In this document: positions 46,135 to 54,737 of the stretch, one piece after another | How the letters are laid out: the number at the start of each line of letters is the position of its first letter | Position numbering within the stretch: position 1 is the stretch's first letter | Source: Pararhodobacter sp. | Lineage (GTDB): Bacteria; Pseudomonadota; Alphaproteobacteria; Rhodobacterales; Rhodobacteraceae | DNA length: 64,000 bases | Assembly: GCF_034676545.1 (NCBI RefSeq) | Contig: NZ_JAUCBZ010000015.1 | Span: 2,387,001 to 2,451,000, forward strand | Direction of reading: 5' to 3' | Notes under the pieces: model-generated | Seen by the model: only the letters and a program-made list of their open reading frames with translations | Databases searched by the model: none | What the model was told of the DNA's origin: nothing | Translations under genes and position numbers: made by a program

Positions 46135-46434
46135 TTACGTCGAAGTCATCAGGGCCGGGGGCGCTTGTGGGGCTGGCCGCATATGGCGGCGGGCCAGGAT
46201 CGCGTCAGAATGTGATGCGTGGTTGCGATACCGGGTCGCGGCGACTGTTGCCGGGGCAATGGTCCGTGGGGTAGTGGCGGGCGGCAGTGCCGTCGGCGAG
46301 GCGGGATCAGCCGACGGGGCGACAAGTTGGGTGCTTGCCAGTTCAACCCAGGTAACATTCGGCGCAGACTCATCCGGGCTGCTGGGGAAGGCCAGCAGGT
46401 ACACCAGAAGAATCAGGCTAATCCACCGAAGCAT
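46135..46434 (-). CDS. Hypothetical proline/alanine-rich exported protein
   Basis: A 99-residue frame with a clear N-terminal hydrophobic segment (MLRWISLILLVYLLAFPSS) that may be a signal peptide or anchor. The rest is low-complexity, rich in P, A, T and S. No domain recognised and no known partner. It could be a real envelope protein or an anchored tail; coding confidence is moderate because the ribosome site is weak. It sits upstream of the 30-aa mini membrane protein. Confidence 0.4.
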   Translation of the reverse strand: MLRWISLILLVYLLAFPSSPDESAPNVTWVELASTQLVAPSADPASPTALPPATTPRTIAPATVAATRYRNHASHSDAILARRHMRPAPQAPPALMTST

Positions 46435-46565
46435 TTTGGCCCCATACGTCGAATGTGACGACCACGCGCCTTCTTTATGGGTTTGTCAATTGAGATTTCG
46501 GGAATGTGAGATTCCCTTGCGTTGCCGTTGTCTGCGGTCAAGAGTTGGCGCAACGGGAGAGTGTG

Positions 46566-47180
46566 ATGCGTCAAAACCGGGTCGATCCGATGGGGGGGTT
46601 ACAGGCCATCGCCGAGCGGGGCGCTTGGTTCGGCAACAAAGGGTGTTTGCATACGTCGGATGGGCGGATCGTGCGAGGCCATAGTGGAAAACGCTGGATC
46701 ACCTGCGTCTGTGCGTTTCGCGGGCGGCGGCGCGAGTTGATGCAGCCGGGCTGCTATACGGAGTTGTTTTTCCACGATGAAGCAACGGCTTATGCGGCGG
46801 GGCACAGGCCCTGTGCGCAATGCCGCTATCCGGAGTGGCGAGTGTTTGCAACGCTATGGGCCGAGCTGTTCGGAGCGGCGACGGCGGATCAGATCGACGC
46901 GGCCTTGCACGACGCGCGCCTTGAGGGCCGCGGGCGCAGAACGCGGCAAACACCCAAGGCAGAGGTGCCCGCAGGGGCAATGATTGTCGAGGCGGGCGCT
47001 GTTGTCTTGCGCGCGCAGGGCAGGTGGTGGCGCTGGCGTTTCCAAGGATACGCCGAGGCCCCGGCACCAAAGGCGTGCAGTGTGACCCTTCTGACGCCTT
47101 GGCCGCTGGCCCAGATGATGACCGCAGGTTTGCCGGTGCAAATCGCGGATCTGCCGGGCGTGCCGCATCGGTGCGGATGA
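46566..47180 (+). CDS. Hypothetical protein with Ada-type metal-binding-like motif
   Basis: A 204-residue protein. The stretch FFHDEATAYAAGHRPCAQCR (about residues 69-88) resembles the Ada zinc-binding domain, where a 'F.. eA..aGyRPC..C' helix supplies two of four cysteine ligands. The GCLHTSDGRIVRG near residue 27 could carry a further cysteine. No catalytic or DNA-repair domain is visible beyond this. The ATG at 46566 is preceded by gggagagtgtg. Divergent from the small minus-strand genes. Role unknown; the Ada link is inference. Confidence 0.7.
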   Translation: MRQNRVDPMGGLQAIAERGAWFGNKGCLHTSDGRIVRGHSGKRWITCVCAFRGRRRELMQPGCYTELFFHDEATAYAAGHRPCAQCRYPEWRVFATLWAELFGAATADQIDAALHDARLEGRGRRTRQTPKAEVPAGAMIVEAGAVVLRAQGRWWRWRFQGYAEAPAPKACSVTLLTPWPLAQMMTAGLPVQIADLPGVPHRCG

Positions 47181-47255
47181 TTTGGTTGCCTTGTTCATTA
47201 CTCTCTGATTTCCTGACCGCAACCCTGCCTTGGCCCGCACCAAAGGATGACGCCT

Positions 47256-48671
47256 ATGCCCGATGATACCAAGCCTCGCATGGACTGGGATAATTTCGCC
47301 AGACTCGGCGCGGAAATCGCCGAATGGGGCGCGAATTACCATCGCGGCATTGGTGAGCGCCCGGTGCGCGCCCCGCTGGAACCGGGGGCCGTCCGGGCCA
47401 GATTTCCGCAAAGCCCGCCCGAAACAGGCGAAGGGTTGGACGGGATCCTGGCCGAGATCGACGAGAAGATCATGCCGGGTCTGACCCATTGGCAACACCC
47501 GAGATTCTTTGCCTATTTTCCGGGCAATGCCACGCCACCGTCGATGCTGGCCGATTTCGTGGCCTCGATCATGGCGCAGCAATGTATGCTCTGGCAGACC
47601 TCGCCCGCCGGAACCGAGGTGGAAACGCTGATGCTGGATTGGCTGCGGCAAGGGTTGGGGTTGCCGGAGGGGTTTCAGGGCGTCATTCAGGACTCGGCGT
47701 CATCGGCGACCTTGGCGGCGGTGTTGACCATGCGCGAGCGGGCGCTGAAGTGGGCGGGCAATGCAGCGGGGCTGACGGGCCAGGCGCGGTTGCGGATCTA
47801 TGCGTCGGATGAGGTGCACACGTCGGTCGATCGGGCGATCTGGATTGCGGGGATCGGCGGTGACAATCTGGTGCGCATTCCAACCCGGGGTCCGTTGCGA
47901 GCGATGGACCCCGTTGCACTCCGCGCGGCGATCAGGGCCGACCGGGAGGCGGGCTATCTGCCAGCGGGACTTGTCGCCTGCACGGGCGGCACAGGCACCG
48001 GGGCGTGCGATGATCTGCGCGACGTTCTGGCCGTGGCGCGTGACGAGGCGCTCTATAGCCATGTGGATGCAGCCTGGGCCGGGGCGGCGATGATTTGCCC
48101 GGAATTTCGCACCCTTTGGGCGGGGATCGAAGCCGCGGATTCCCTTGTGCTGAACCCGCACAAATGGATGGGTGTCCAGTTTGATTTCAGCGCACACTAT
48201 CTGCGCGACCCGAAAGACCTGGTCAAGACATTGGCCATTTCGCCGGAGTATCTGCGAACCCATGGCAAAGGCGGTTTCGTCAATTACTCGGAGTGGTCGG
48301 TGCCGTTGGGACGGCGGTTCCGGGCGATGAAATTGTGGTTCGTGCTCAAGGCCTATGGCCTCGAAGGGTTGCGCGCGGTGATCCGCGATCATGTGGCCTG
48401 GTCGCAGCAACTGGCCGAGGTCCTGCGCGCCGATGGACGCTTCGAGATTGTCACGGAACCGGTGTTGTCGCTGTTCACCGTCAAGCTGGCGGGGGCCGAT
48501 GATGCGGCGATGCTGGCCTATGTGAACCGGATCAACGACGATGGCCGTATCTATGTCACGCAAGGGCGCACCAAGGGGCAAATCGTGGTAAGATTTCAGG
48601 TTGGCAGCTTCGCGGCGACAGAGGCGGACGTGATCTTGGCCGGTGAGGTGATGAAGTCGTTGGCGGGGTAG
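47256..48671 (+). CDS. Pyridoxal-dependent (aromatic amino acid type) decarboxylase
   Basis: A 471-residue group II PLP decarboxylase resembling aromatic-L-amino-acid decarboxylases. Substrate region HWQHPRFFAYFPGNATPPSM near the N-terminus, DSASSATLAA for cofactor binding, HVDAAWAGAAM with the PLP-nitrogen aspartate and the Schiff-base Lys303 in NPHKWMG are all present. ATG 47256 fits aaagga upstream; an ATG at 47247 is in frame. The amino-acid substrate (tryptophan, tyrosine or other) cannot be fixed. Confidence 0.92.
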   Translation: MPDDTKPRMDWDNFARLGAEIAEWGANYHRGIGERPVRAPLEPGAVRARFPQSPPETGEGLDGILAEIDEKIMPGLTHWQHPRFFAYFPGNATPPSMLADFVASIMAQQCMLWQTSPAGTEVETLMLDWLRQGLGLPEGFQGVIQDSASSATLAAVLTMRERALKWAGNAAGLTGQARLRIYASDEVHTSVDRAIWIAGIGGDNLVRIPTRGPLRAMDPVALRAAIRADREAGYLPAGLVACTGGTGTGACDDLRDVLAVARDEALYSHVDAAWAGAAMICPEFRTLWAGIEAADSLVLNPHKWMGVQFDFSAHYLRDPKDLVKTLAISPEYLRTHGKGGFVNYSEWSVPLGRRFRAMKLWFVLKAYGLEGLRAVIRDHVAWSQQLAEVLRADGRFEIVTEPVLSLFTVKLAGADDAAMLAYVNRINDDGRIYVTQGRTKGQIVVRFQVGSFAATEADVILAGEVMKSLAG

Positions 48672-48675
48672 AAGA

Positions 48676-48745
48676 GGGGGCCAGCCCCCGTCTGCGCCTT
48701 TGGCGCAGCCTCCCCCGGGATATTTGGAGAACAAAGAGCGGGCAA
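48676..48745. repeat. Composite hairpin/repeat element after the decarboxylase
   Basis: Directly after the stop are GGGGGC-ca-GCCCCC (48676-48689) and CTGCGCC-ttt-GGCGCAG (48692-48708), then CCTCCCCCGGGATATTTGG and an A-rich end. From memory such blocks are frequent after genes in Rhodobacteraceae and may act as terminators. It shares the C-rich-then-AT-rich layout with the block inside xdhA. Confidence 0.5.
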
Positions 48746-48750
48746 GACCT

Positions 48751-49668
48751 ATGCGGGTTCTGACTTTCAATGTCCAAAACCTGCGATTGCGTCGTCCCGG
48801 CGGCCAGGACCGGTTGGACGGGGCGCGCGATTTCGACGAGACCGAAAAGGCCGAAGATCTGGGCCGGGTGCTTGATTTCGCGGATCGGCGTTTGACGGCG
48901 CAGGTATTGGCACAGGCCGATGCCGATGTTTGCGCCTTGCAAGAGGTGTTTGACGCGCCGTCGCTGGACTATTTTCACGATCATTTGCTGCGGGCGACAG
49001 GAGTCGAGTTGTGGCCGTGGCGTGCCTGTTTGCCCGGCAATGATGGGGCAGGGCGCGATGTCGCGGTGATGGCACGTCGGCCCTTTGCCGCGACCTCTTA
49101 TGCGCGCCTGCGTCCCCGTGATCTGGGCCTGTCGCAAGTGCCCGGCGTCAGTGTGGATCGGGTGATTTTCTGCCGCGACTGCCTGCAAGTCGAGATGGGC
49201 GCGTTGACCTTGTTCACCGTGCATTTCAAGGCGCCCTGGCCGGATCGAACCGCGGCCTGGCATCGGCGGCGGCTTGAAGCGCTGGCGGTGAAGCGGCTGA
49301 TCGAACGTCGCTTTTCGGAGCCGGGCGCAGCGCTGTGGTTGGTGCTGGGTGATCTCAATGACCCGCTTGCTGACCCCGAGCGCGCGGTGGCGCCGCTGAT
49401 CGAGGGGTTTGGCGTGGACCTGACGGCGCGTATGGCGCCGGGCGAGCGCTGGACCTGGTGGCACGAGGACGGGGTTCGCGGGTGCCCGGACGCCATGGTG
49501 GCCTCGCCGGCCTTGGCGGCACGCTGGCCTGATGCCGTGCCGCGCGCCCTGCGGGCGGGGATGGGCCGCGATGCGGGCGGTCAGGCCGCGCGGCTGGAAG
49601 ATGTTGGCGACCATCGCCCGCACGCCAGCGATCACGCGGCGTTGGTGCTGGATTTGCCGGGGATATGA
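48751..49668 (+). CDS. Endonuclease/exonuclease/phosphatase-family protein
   Basis: A 305-residue EEP-fold hydrolase. It starts MRVLTFNVQNLRL (the Asn metal ligand), has ADADVCALQEVF (Glu), WLVLGDLNDPLAD (Asp and Asn) and ends with HASDHAAL (catalytic Asp-His pair). These cover the standard active site, so it is probably an active metal-dependent phosphodiesterase or nuclease. There is no signal peptide. Substrate unknown. The following gene starts 74 bases later. Confidence 0.9.
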   Translation: MRVLTFNVQNLRLRRPGGQDRLDGARDFDETEKAEDLGRVLDFADRRLTAQVLAQADADVCALQEVFDAPSLDYFHDHLLRATGVELWPWRACLPGNDGAGRDVAVMARRPFAATSYARLRPRDLGLSQVPGVSVDRVIFCRDCLQVEMGALTLFTVHFKAPWPDRTAAWHRRRLEALAVKRLIERRFSEPGAALWLVLGDLNDPLADPERAVAPLIEGFGVDLTARMAPGERWTWWHEDGVRGCPDAMVASPALAARWPDAVPRALRAGMGRDAGGQAARLEDVGDHRPHASDHAALVLDLPGI

Positions 49669-49742
49669 AGGACAGGAATTGGTGCCTGCGCTTGACTCTT
49701 GGCCCTGCGCCCGTGCCAATCGACACAACAGGAGGCCAAATC

Positions 49743-50660
49743 ATGACCACACGAACCGCCGCACAAGGCTATCTTCCCGATCCGCGCAATGATGATGTTC
49801 TGGTGTCGGTCAACGGTGCGTTGATCCCCCGCAATCAGGCGATGGTCTCGATCTTTGACGCGGGATTCGGCTTTGGTGATGGCGTCTGGGAAGGCTTGCG
49901 GCTGGTGCGTGGCAGGATCTTGCAGCTGGACGCGCATCTGGATCGGTTGTTCGAAGGGACGGGGTCGATTGCGCTGGAGATCCCGCAAGGCCGCGAGGGG
50001 ATCACGGCCGCGTTGGAGGCGGTGTTGGACGCCAATGGCATGACCGATGGCGCGCATCTTCGGTTGATGGTGACGCGGGGTATCAAGTCGACGCCGAACC
50101 AGGACCCGCGCTTCATCATTTCTGGCCCGACGGTGGTGATCGTCGCCGAATTCAAGACGCCGCGTCCAGAGGCCCGGACCAAGGGCATGACGCTGTTCAC
50201 GTCGACTTTCCGCACCTCTGGCCCCGATGTTTTTGACCTGCATCTCAACTCCCACAGCCGTCTGAACCTGATTCAGGCGCTGATCCAGGCGATCAACGCG
50301 GGCGCTGACGAGGCGCTGATGTTGGACCCGCGCGGATTTGTGGCGAGTTGCAATTCGACCAACTTTTTCATCGTGCGCAAAGGGGAGGTCTGGACCTCGA
50401 CCGGCAGCTATTCCTTTCGCGGCATCACCCAGCGTGCGGTGATCGAGGCCTGTCGGGCAGATGGGATTGTCGTGCGTGAGTGCGACTTTACCTTGGCGCA
50501 ATGCTATGCGGCGGATGAAGCCTTCGTGACCGGAACACTGGGTGGGGTGACACCGGTCACGCGCATTGACGGGCGCCGGATCGGGGCAGGTGTGCCGGGG
50601 TCGTTTGCGGACCGTGTGCGCGGCCTGTATGAGGCGTCGGTTTACCCAACAGGTGCATGA
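49743..50660 (+). CDS. Class IV aminotransferase-like protein
   Basis: A 305-residue member of the fold-type IV PLP family (branched-chain/D-amino-acid transaminase, aminodeoxychorismate lyase). FDAGFGFGDGVWEGLRL is the N-terminal signature; the C-terminal SCNSTNFFIVRKGEVWTS and GITQRAVIEAC give phosphate contacts. At the place where the Schiff-base lysine is expected (just before the 'LNxL' helix), the sequence is LHLNSHSRLNLI, with no lysine. Activity may therefore be altered or my alignment may be off. Start has aggccaaatc upstream. Confidence 0.85.
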   Translation: MTTRTAAQGYLPDPRNDDVLVSVNGALIPRNQAMVSIFDAGFGFGDGVWEGLRLVRGRILQLDAHLDRLFEGTGSIALEIPQGREGITAALEAVLDANGMTDGAHLRLMVTRGIKSTPNQDPRFIISGPTVVIVAEFKTPRPEARTKGMTLFTSTFRTSGPDVFDLHLNSHSRLNLIQALIQAINAGADEALMLDPRGFVASCNSTNFFIVRKGEVWTSTGSYSFRGITQRAVIEACRADGIVVRECDFTLAQCYAADEAFVTGTLGGVTPVTRIDGRRIGAGVPGSFADRVRGLYEASVYPTGA

Positions 50661-51144
50661 GTCCCTCGATTCCAGATGTCAGACAATAAAAAGACATCGG
50701 CATGAATATTGCTCGGAAACAGGCGGTATATCTGCGAAAGGCTGCGAGTTTCACGCAGATTCATACACGGACTTATCCACAGGGCAATAAATGTCAGACT
50801 TTCAAGGGTGGCGATCTGGATCCCCTGATCAATATCTTGCGCGGTTGGATTATGAGGGCGTATCAACGTAAGAAGGTCTTGCAAGAGATTGATAAAACGA
50901 CATTAAAGCCAGATTTCGCGTTGATGGCCAGATGAGGGACAGGTCATCTTTTGAGCGTGAAGGCGACCAAGTTCTCGTTTTGTGCATTTTGCGTCAAGGA
51001 AACTTATGCACAACGCGTCACGTCGAAAAATTCGGGCAGCCATATGGTCAATATGTGCGTGAGAGATTGGTATACGCTTGTTCGCTGGCCCCCTCTGGGG
51101 TGTAATCGGTGGGCGAACAAGAAACGCCAATCATTGGGGAAAAC
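50661..51144. other. AT-rich intergenic region with a possible small ORF
   Basis: This 484-base stretch is clearly richer in A and T than its surroundings. A small frame (50702-50935) ends in WIMRAYQRKKVLQEIDKTTL, loosely like a DUF1127 motif, but its start and coding status are unclear. TTATCCACA at 50773-50781 and TTATGCACA at 51004-51012 match the DnaA-box pattern. Nothing else is recognisable. It must contain the promoter of the next gene. Confidence 0.4.
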
Positions 51145-52649
51145 ATGCGCTCTTTGTGGCTCTTGGTGGCGGTGCAGGCAACGGTGGCGGCCGCGAGTTT
51201 GGTGGTCGAAATCGTCGCTGGGCGACTGTTGGCGCCCTATGTCGGCATGTCCTTGTACACCTGGACGTCGGTGATCGCGGTTGTGCTCGCCGGGTTTTGG
51301 CCGGACATTGGGTTGGCGGGCGGTTCGCGGAGTGGGTGCCGGACCGCGCCTTGAAGGCCAATGGCTGGGCGATGCTGGCGGCCTCGGTGACAACCGCGGG
51401 CGCGATTTTCGTACTGCGATCCCTGTCGGGTCCGGTGATCACCGCGGTCCCCGATCCGGTGATCTCGATCATCGTCTTGACAGGTCTGGTGTTTTTCCTG
51501 CCGTCCTTTTTTGCCGGGATTCCTGCGCCAATCCTGTCGATGATCGCCGTGCATTTTCACGCGGATCGCCGGGGGCGCGCGCTGGGGGCAATGTTCGCGG
51601 CGGGCGCATGGGGTGCCATTTTGGGGACACTGGCCGCCGGGTTCGTCTTCATTTCGTGGCTGGGATCTACCGGAACTCTGGTCGTGGTGGCGGCGGTTTA
51701 TGCCGCATTGGGGCTGCAATCCCTGTTTGCGGCGGGCAGCCTGCGCGGCGCGGGGCTGGGGGGCGTGGCAGTCCTGGTGCCTGTCTCGCTGAGCTTTGGG
51801 GCGATGAATATGCCCGATCCTTGCACGGTCGAGAGCAATTATTTCTGCATCCGGGTGATTGATACCCCGTCCAGCGCCGGCGGGCTGACCCGGTTGATGG
51901 TTCTGGATCATCTGGTGCATGGCGCGGCTGACCAAGCGGACGCCCGCGCCATGATGACGCCGCACGCGATGATGTTGGACGGGTTGGCGCGGCTGCGTAT
52001 GGAGGATCGCGCGGCGTGGAGCGCGTTTTTCGTGGGCGGCGGCAGCTATTCCGTGCCGCGCGGCTGGCATGCTCTGGGCACGCCAGTGCAGATCACGGTG
52101 GCCGAAATTGATGCGGCGGTGACTGAAACGGCGATCAACGCGTTTTGGTATGAGCCGGGCGACGACCGGATCATCCATGCCGACGCCCGGCAAACCTTAA
52201 GTCGTGAAAGCACCCGGTATGATGTGATCATCGGTGATGCGTTTTCGGACATCGCCGTGCCGCAGCATTTGATCACCCGCGAGTTCTTTGAACTGGTACG
52301 GGCGCGGTTGACCGATGAGGGTGTCTATCTGATGAACATTATTGATCATTCGGATCGGTTGGACGTGCTGGCCTCGTTGATCACCACGGCACGCGCGGTT
52401 TGGCCCAGTGTCGAGATCTGGGCCATTCCGGGCCATGATCCGACCGAGACACGGCGCGTTTTCGTCATGGTGGCGGGTGAGGGGCCGTCGATGCGCTCGC
52501 AGATCGACCATGAGGGGCCGATGCCATTGGCGGCGGTGCGGGTTGCGGCGGCATCAATCGAGGCGATCCTGGACTCCCGCGCGCCGATTGTGTTTACCGA
52601 CGATTACGCGCCGATTGACCGGCTGCTGGGCGACCGAGGCGACGGATAA
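51145..52649 (+). CDS. Spermidine synthase-like fused membrane protein (frameshifted)
   Basis: Member of the fused MFS/spermidine-synthase family. The N-terminal frame (MRSLWLLVAVQATVAAASL) has a glycine-rich EIVAGRLLAPYVG segment. The frame breaks after VLAGF; one added base in the T4 run at 51295-51298 restores AGFLAGHWVGGRFAEW. The remaining membrane segments (to about residue 230) precede a soluble synthase-like domain with VAEIDAAVTE and IIGDAFSDIAVPQHL. Repaired length is about 501. The usual substrate residues are hard to confirm, so polyamine synthesis is not assured. Confidence 0.82.
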
Positions 52650-52664
52650 ACCGCACCGAGCCCG

Positions 52665-52689
52665 AAAAAAGGGGGCTTGCGCCCCCTTT
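52665..52689. terminator. Bidirectional terminator between the sox operon and the spermidine-synthase-like gene
   Basis: GGGGGC-ttgc-GCCCCC is flanked by six As on the left and TTTCC on the right. On the minus strand it gives a hairpin followed by six Ts, seven bases after the soxF stop. It therefore ends the sox operon and probably also the convergent gene. Confidence 0.85.
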
Positions 52690-52695
52690 CCTTGA

Positions 52696-53964
52696 TTATC
52701 CGAAAATATCGGCAGTGATGCCTTCGTACCAGCCGACGCTTTCCTCATAGGTGCGTTGGCGCATTTCGGCGGTTTCGCCCACTTCGCTGATGAAGGACGA
52801 CACGGAATCAATCTGCGCCGCGCCGGGTTCATAGCTTGCGCCGACTTTGACACCATCATTGGTGGCAATCAGCGACCAGCAGGTGTTGGAATAGCGCGCC
52901 GGGAACACGCGGCTGCCGGTCAGGTCCGCGCGGACCACGTTGGCGGCGACCTTGGCTTGGCTGTTGGCCGAGAAACCCGATTTGGGCATGGCACCCTGCG
53001 CCGAGGAATCGCCAAGAATGAAGATGTTTTCATCGACGCGTGAGCGCATGTCGGTCGGTGTGACCGGTGCCCAGCCGGTGTCGTCGGTGACACCGGCCAA
53101 TTGCGCGATGCGCCCGGCTTTTTGCGCCGGAATGACGTTGCAGACATCGACGGCCTGCACCTCGCCGTCGATGACCACCTCCATCGTCTCTGGTCGCACC
53201 TCGACGTTACCGCCGCCGAAATCGGGGCCAATGCGCTCGATCATGCCGCTGTAGTGGCGTGACCAGCCGTCCTCGAACAGGGCTTGTTTCGAGAAGTTGA
53301 CCTTGGGGTCGAGGATCAGGATCTTGGCGGTCGGGTTCGATTGCGACAGGACATGCGCGACCATCGACACCCGCTCATAAGGCCCGGGCGGGCAGCGGAA
53401 CGGGTTTGGCGGCGCAACCATGGCGAAGGTGCCGCCTTCCCGCATGGTTTCCACCTGATGCTTCAAGAGTTGCGTCTGGCTGCCGGCCTTATAGGCATGG
53501 GGCATTCTGGCTTGCGCGGAAATATCCCAACCGGGGACGGAATCGTCAACAAAATCAATGCCCGGTGCAATGATCAAACGATCATAGGGCAGGGTGTGTC
53601 CGCCCGCCAACGAGACGGTTTTGGCGTCGCGGTCTACGCCGACGGCCCAGTCGTGCACAACATTGATGCCATAATCCGACACCAGCGCGCCATAGGAGTG
53701 GCCGAGGTTTTCGTAATCCCAGAACCCACCGAGATAGAGGTTCGAGAAGAAGCAGGTATAATACTGGCGAGTTGGTTCGATCAGCGTGACGTCAATCGCG
53801 CCGTCGGAATCCTTGGCGATAAAGCGCGCTGCCGTGGCACCGCCCGCGCCACCGCCGATGACGATGACCTTGGGGCGGCCCTGCGCCATGACCATGGGGG
53901 CGGAAAGGGCTGGCGAGGTTGCGGCGACCGTGGCCAGAAACTTGCGTCGGTTGATAAGTGTCAT
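52696..53964 (-). CDS. soxF: Sulfide dehydrogenase flavoprotein SoxF
   Basis: Periplasmic FAD protein of the flavocytochrome c sulfide dehydrogenase family; with SoxE it can oxidise sulfide. The twin-arginine-like N-terminus NRRKFLA fits export as a folded flavoprotein. The FAD-binding GGGAGGATAA follows. Cys71 in YYTCFFSNLY is the expected covalent FAD attachment. The further cysteines in NPFRCPPGP and SNTCWSL match redox positions. The 422-residue length fits. Preceded by ccggaggaagacc. Confidence 0.93.
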   Translation of the reverse strand: MTLINRRKFLATVAATSPALSAPMVMAQGRPKVIVIGGGAGGATAARFIAKDSDGAIDVTLIEPTRQYYTCFFSNLYLGGFWDYENLGHSYGALVSDYGINVVHDWAVGVDRDAKTVSLAGGHTLPYDRLIIAPGIDFVDDSVPGWDISAQARMPHAYKAGSQTQLLKHQVETMREGGTFAMVAPPNPFRCPPGPYERVSMVAHVLSQSNPTAKILILDPKVNFSKQALFEDGWSRHYSGMIERIGPDFGGGNVEVRPETMEVVIDGEVQAVDVCNVIPAQKAGRIAQLAGVTDDTGWAPVTPTDMRSRVDENIFILGDSSAQGAMPKSGFSANSQAKVAANVVRADLTGSRVFPARYSNTCWSLIATNDGVKVGASYEPGAAQIDSVSSFISEVGETAEMRQRTYEESVGWYEGITADIFG

Positions 53965-54002
53965 GGTCTTCCTCCGGTTGATGAATTGATGTTGCGGCGT
54001 CT

Positions 54003-54734
54003 TCAGTCGGGTATTGTTGCGAAATAGGCGGCCAGCGCCGCGATCTGCTCAGCGTCCAGCCGCTGGGCCATCATCTGCATGACCGGGTGCGGACGCAAAC
54101 CCTGTTTATAGGCGTGCATGGCGACGACAAAATCCTCTGCCAGCCAACCGGTGATGGCGGGAATCCCGTCATCGGTGCCGCTGAGTTGATGGCAGGTGGT
54201 GCATTCCGCCGCGAGGTATTCGCCATATTCGCGATCACCCTCGATTTGCAGGGTTTCCGGCGACAAGTCCGGCATGGTTCTGCGGGCGGTCGGGGCGGAT
54301 TCGGGGATATTCTGCGGTTGCTCGGAATAGGCGCGCAGATAGGCCAGAAGATCGTGACGCTCGGTCTCATCGCGCAGTCCGCGATAGCTCATGCGCGTGC
54401 CCGAAACCAGCGCACGCGGGTTGGCGATATAGGCGTCGAGGGTTTCATAGGTCCAGACCAGCCCGTCAACGCCCATGCGGATCAAGCCGCGCGAATAACG
54501 AACATCCTCCAAGGACCCAGCGCCGCGATCATAGATGCGGTTCAATTGCGGGCCGACGCGGTTGGCAGCGTCGGGGCCGATTTCGTGGCAAAACGCGCAG
54601 TCGCGGTTGAAGACAACCGCCCCTGCGGCGGCATCGCCGAGCGGCGCCGCGAGGCTTTGTCCGGTCGGAGTTTGTGCCGGGGCAGCGAGCGCCCCGGCGA
54701 GCGTCAGACAGATTGCGACAAGGACCCCGCGCAT
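54003..54734 (-). CDS. soxE: Diheme cytochrome c SoxE
   Basis: A 243-residue periplasmic c-type cytochrome with a signal peptide (cleaved near AAPA). Heme motifs: CAFCH (C46-H50) and CTTCH (C178-H182). TRMSYRGLRD and HPVMQMMA provide candidate distal methionines. It is the expected electron acceptor for SoxF. It begins four bases after the soxD stop. Confidence 0.92.
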   Translation of the reverse strand: MRGVLVAICLTLAGALAAPAQTPTGQSLAAPLGDAAAGAVVFNRDCAFCHEIGPDAANRVGPQLNRIYDRGAGSLEDVRYSRGLIRMGVDGLVWTYETLDAYIANPRALVSGTRMSYRGLRDETERHDLLAYLRAYSEQPQNIPESAPTARRTMPDLSPETLQIEGDREYGEYLAAECTTCHQLSGTDDGIPAITGWLAEDFVVAMHAYKQGLRPHPVMQMMAQRLDAEQIAALAAYFATIPD

Positions 54735-54737
54735 GGA

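Noticed and set aside
50702..50935. Small ORF as a definite DUF1127 gene
   Set aside because: Only the C-terminal part resembles the motif, the start is unclear and the ribosome site is weak.
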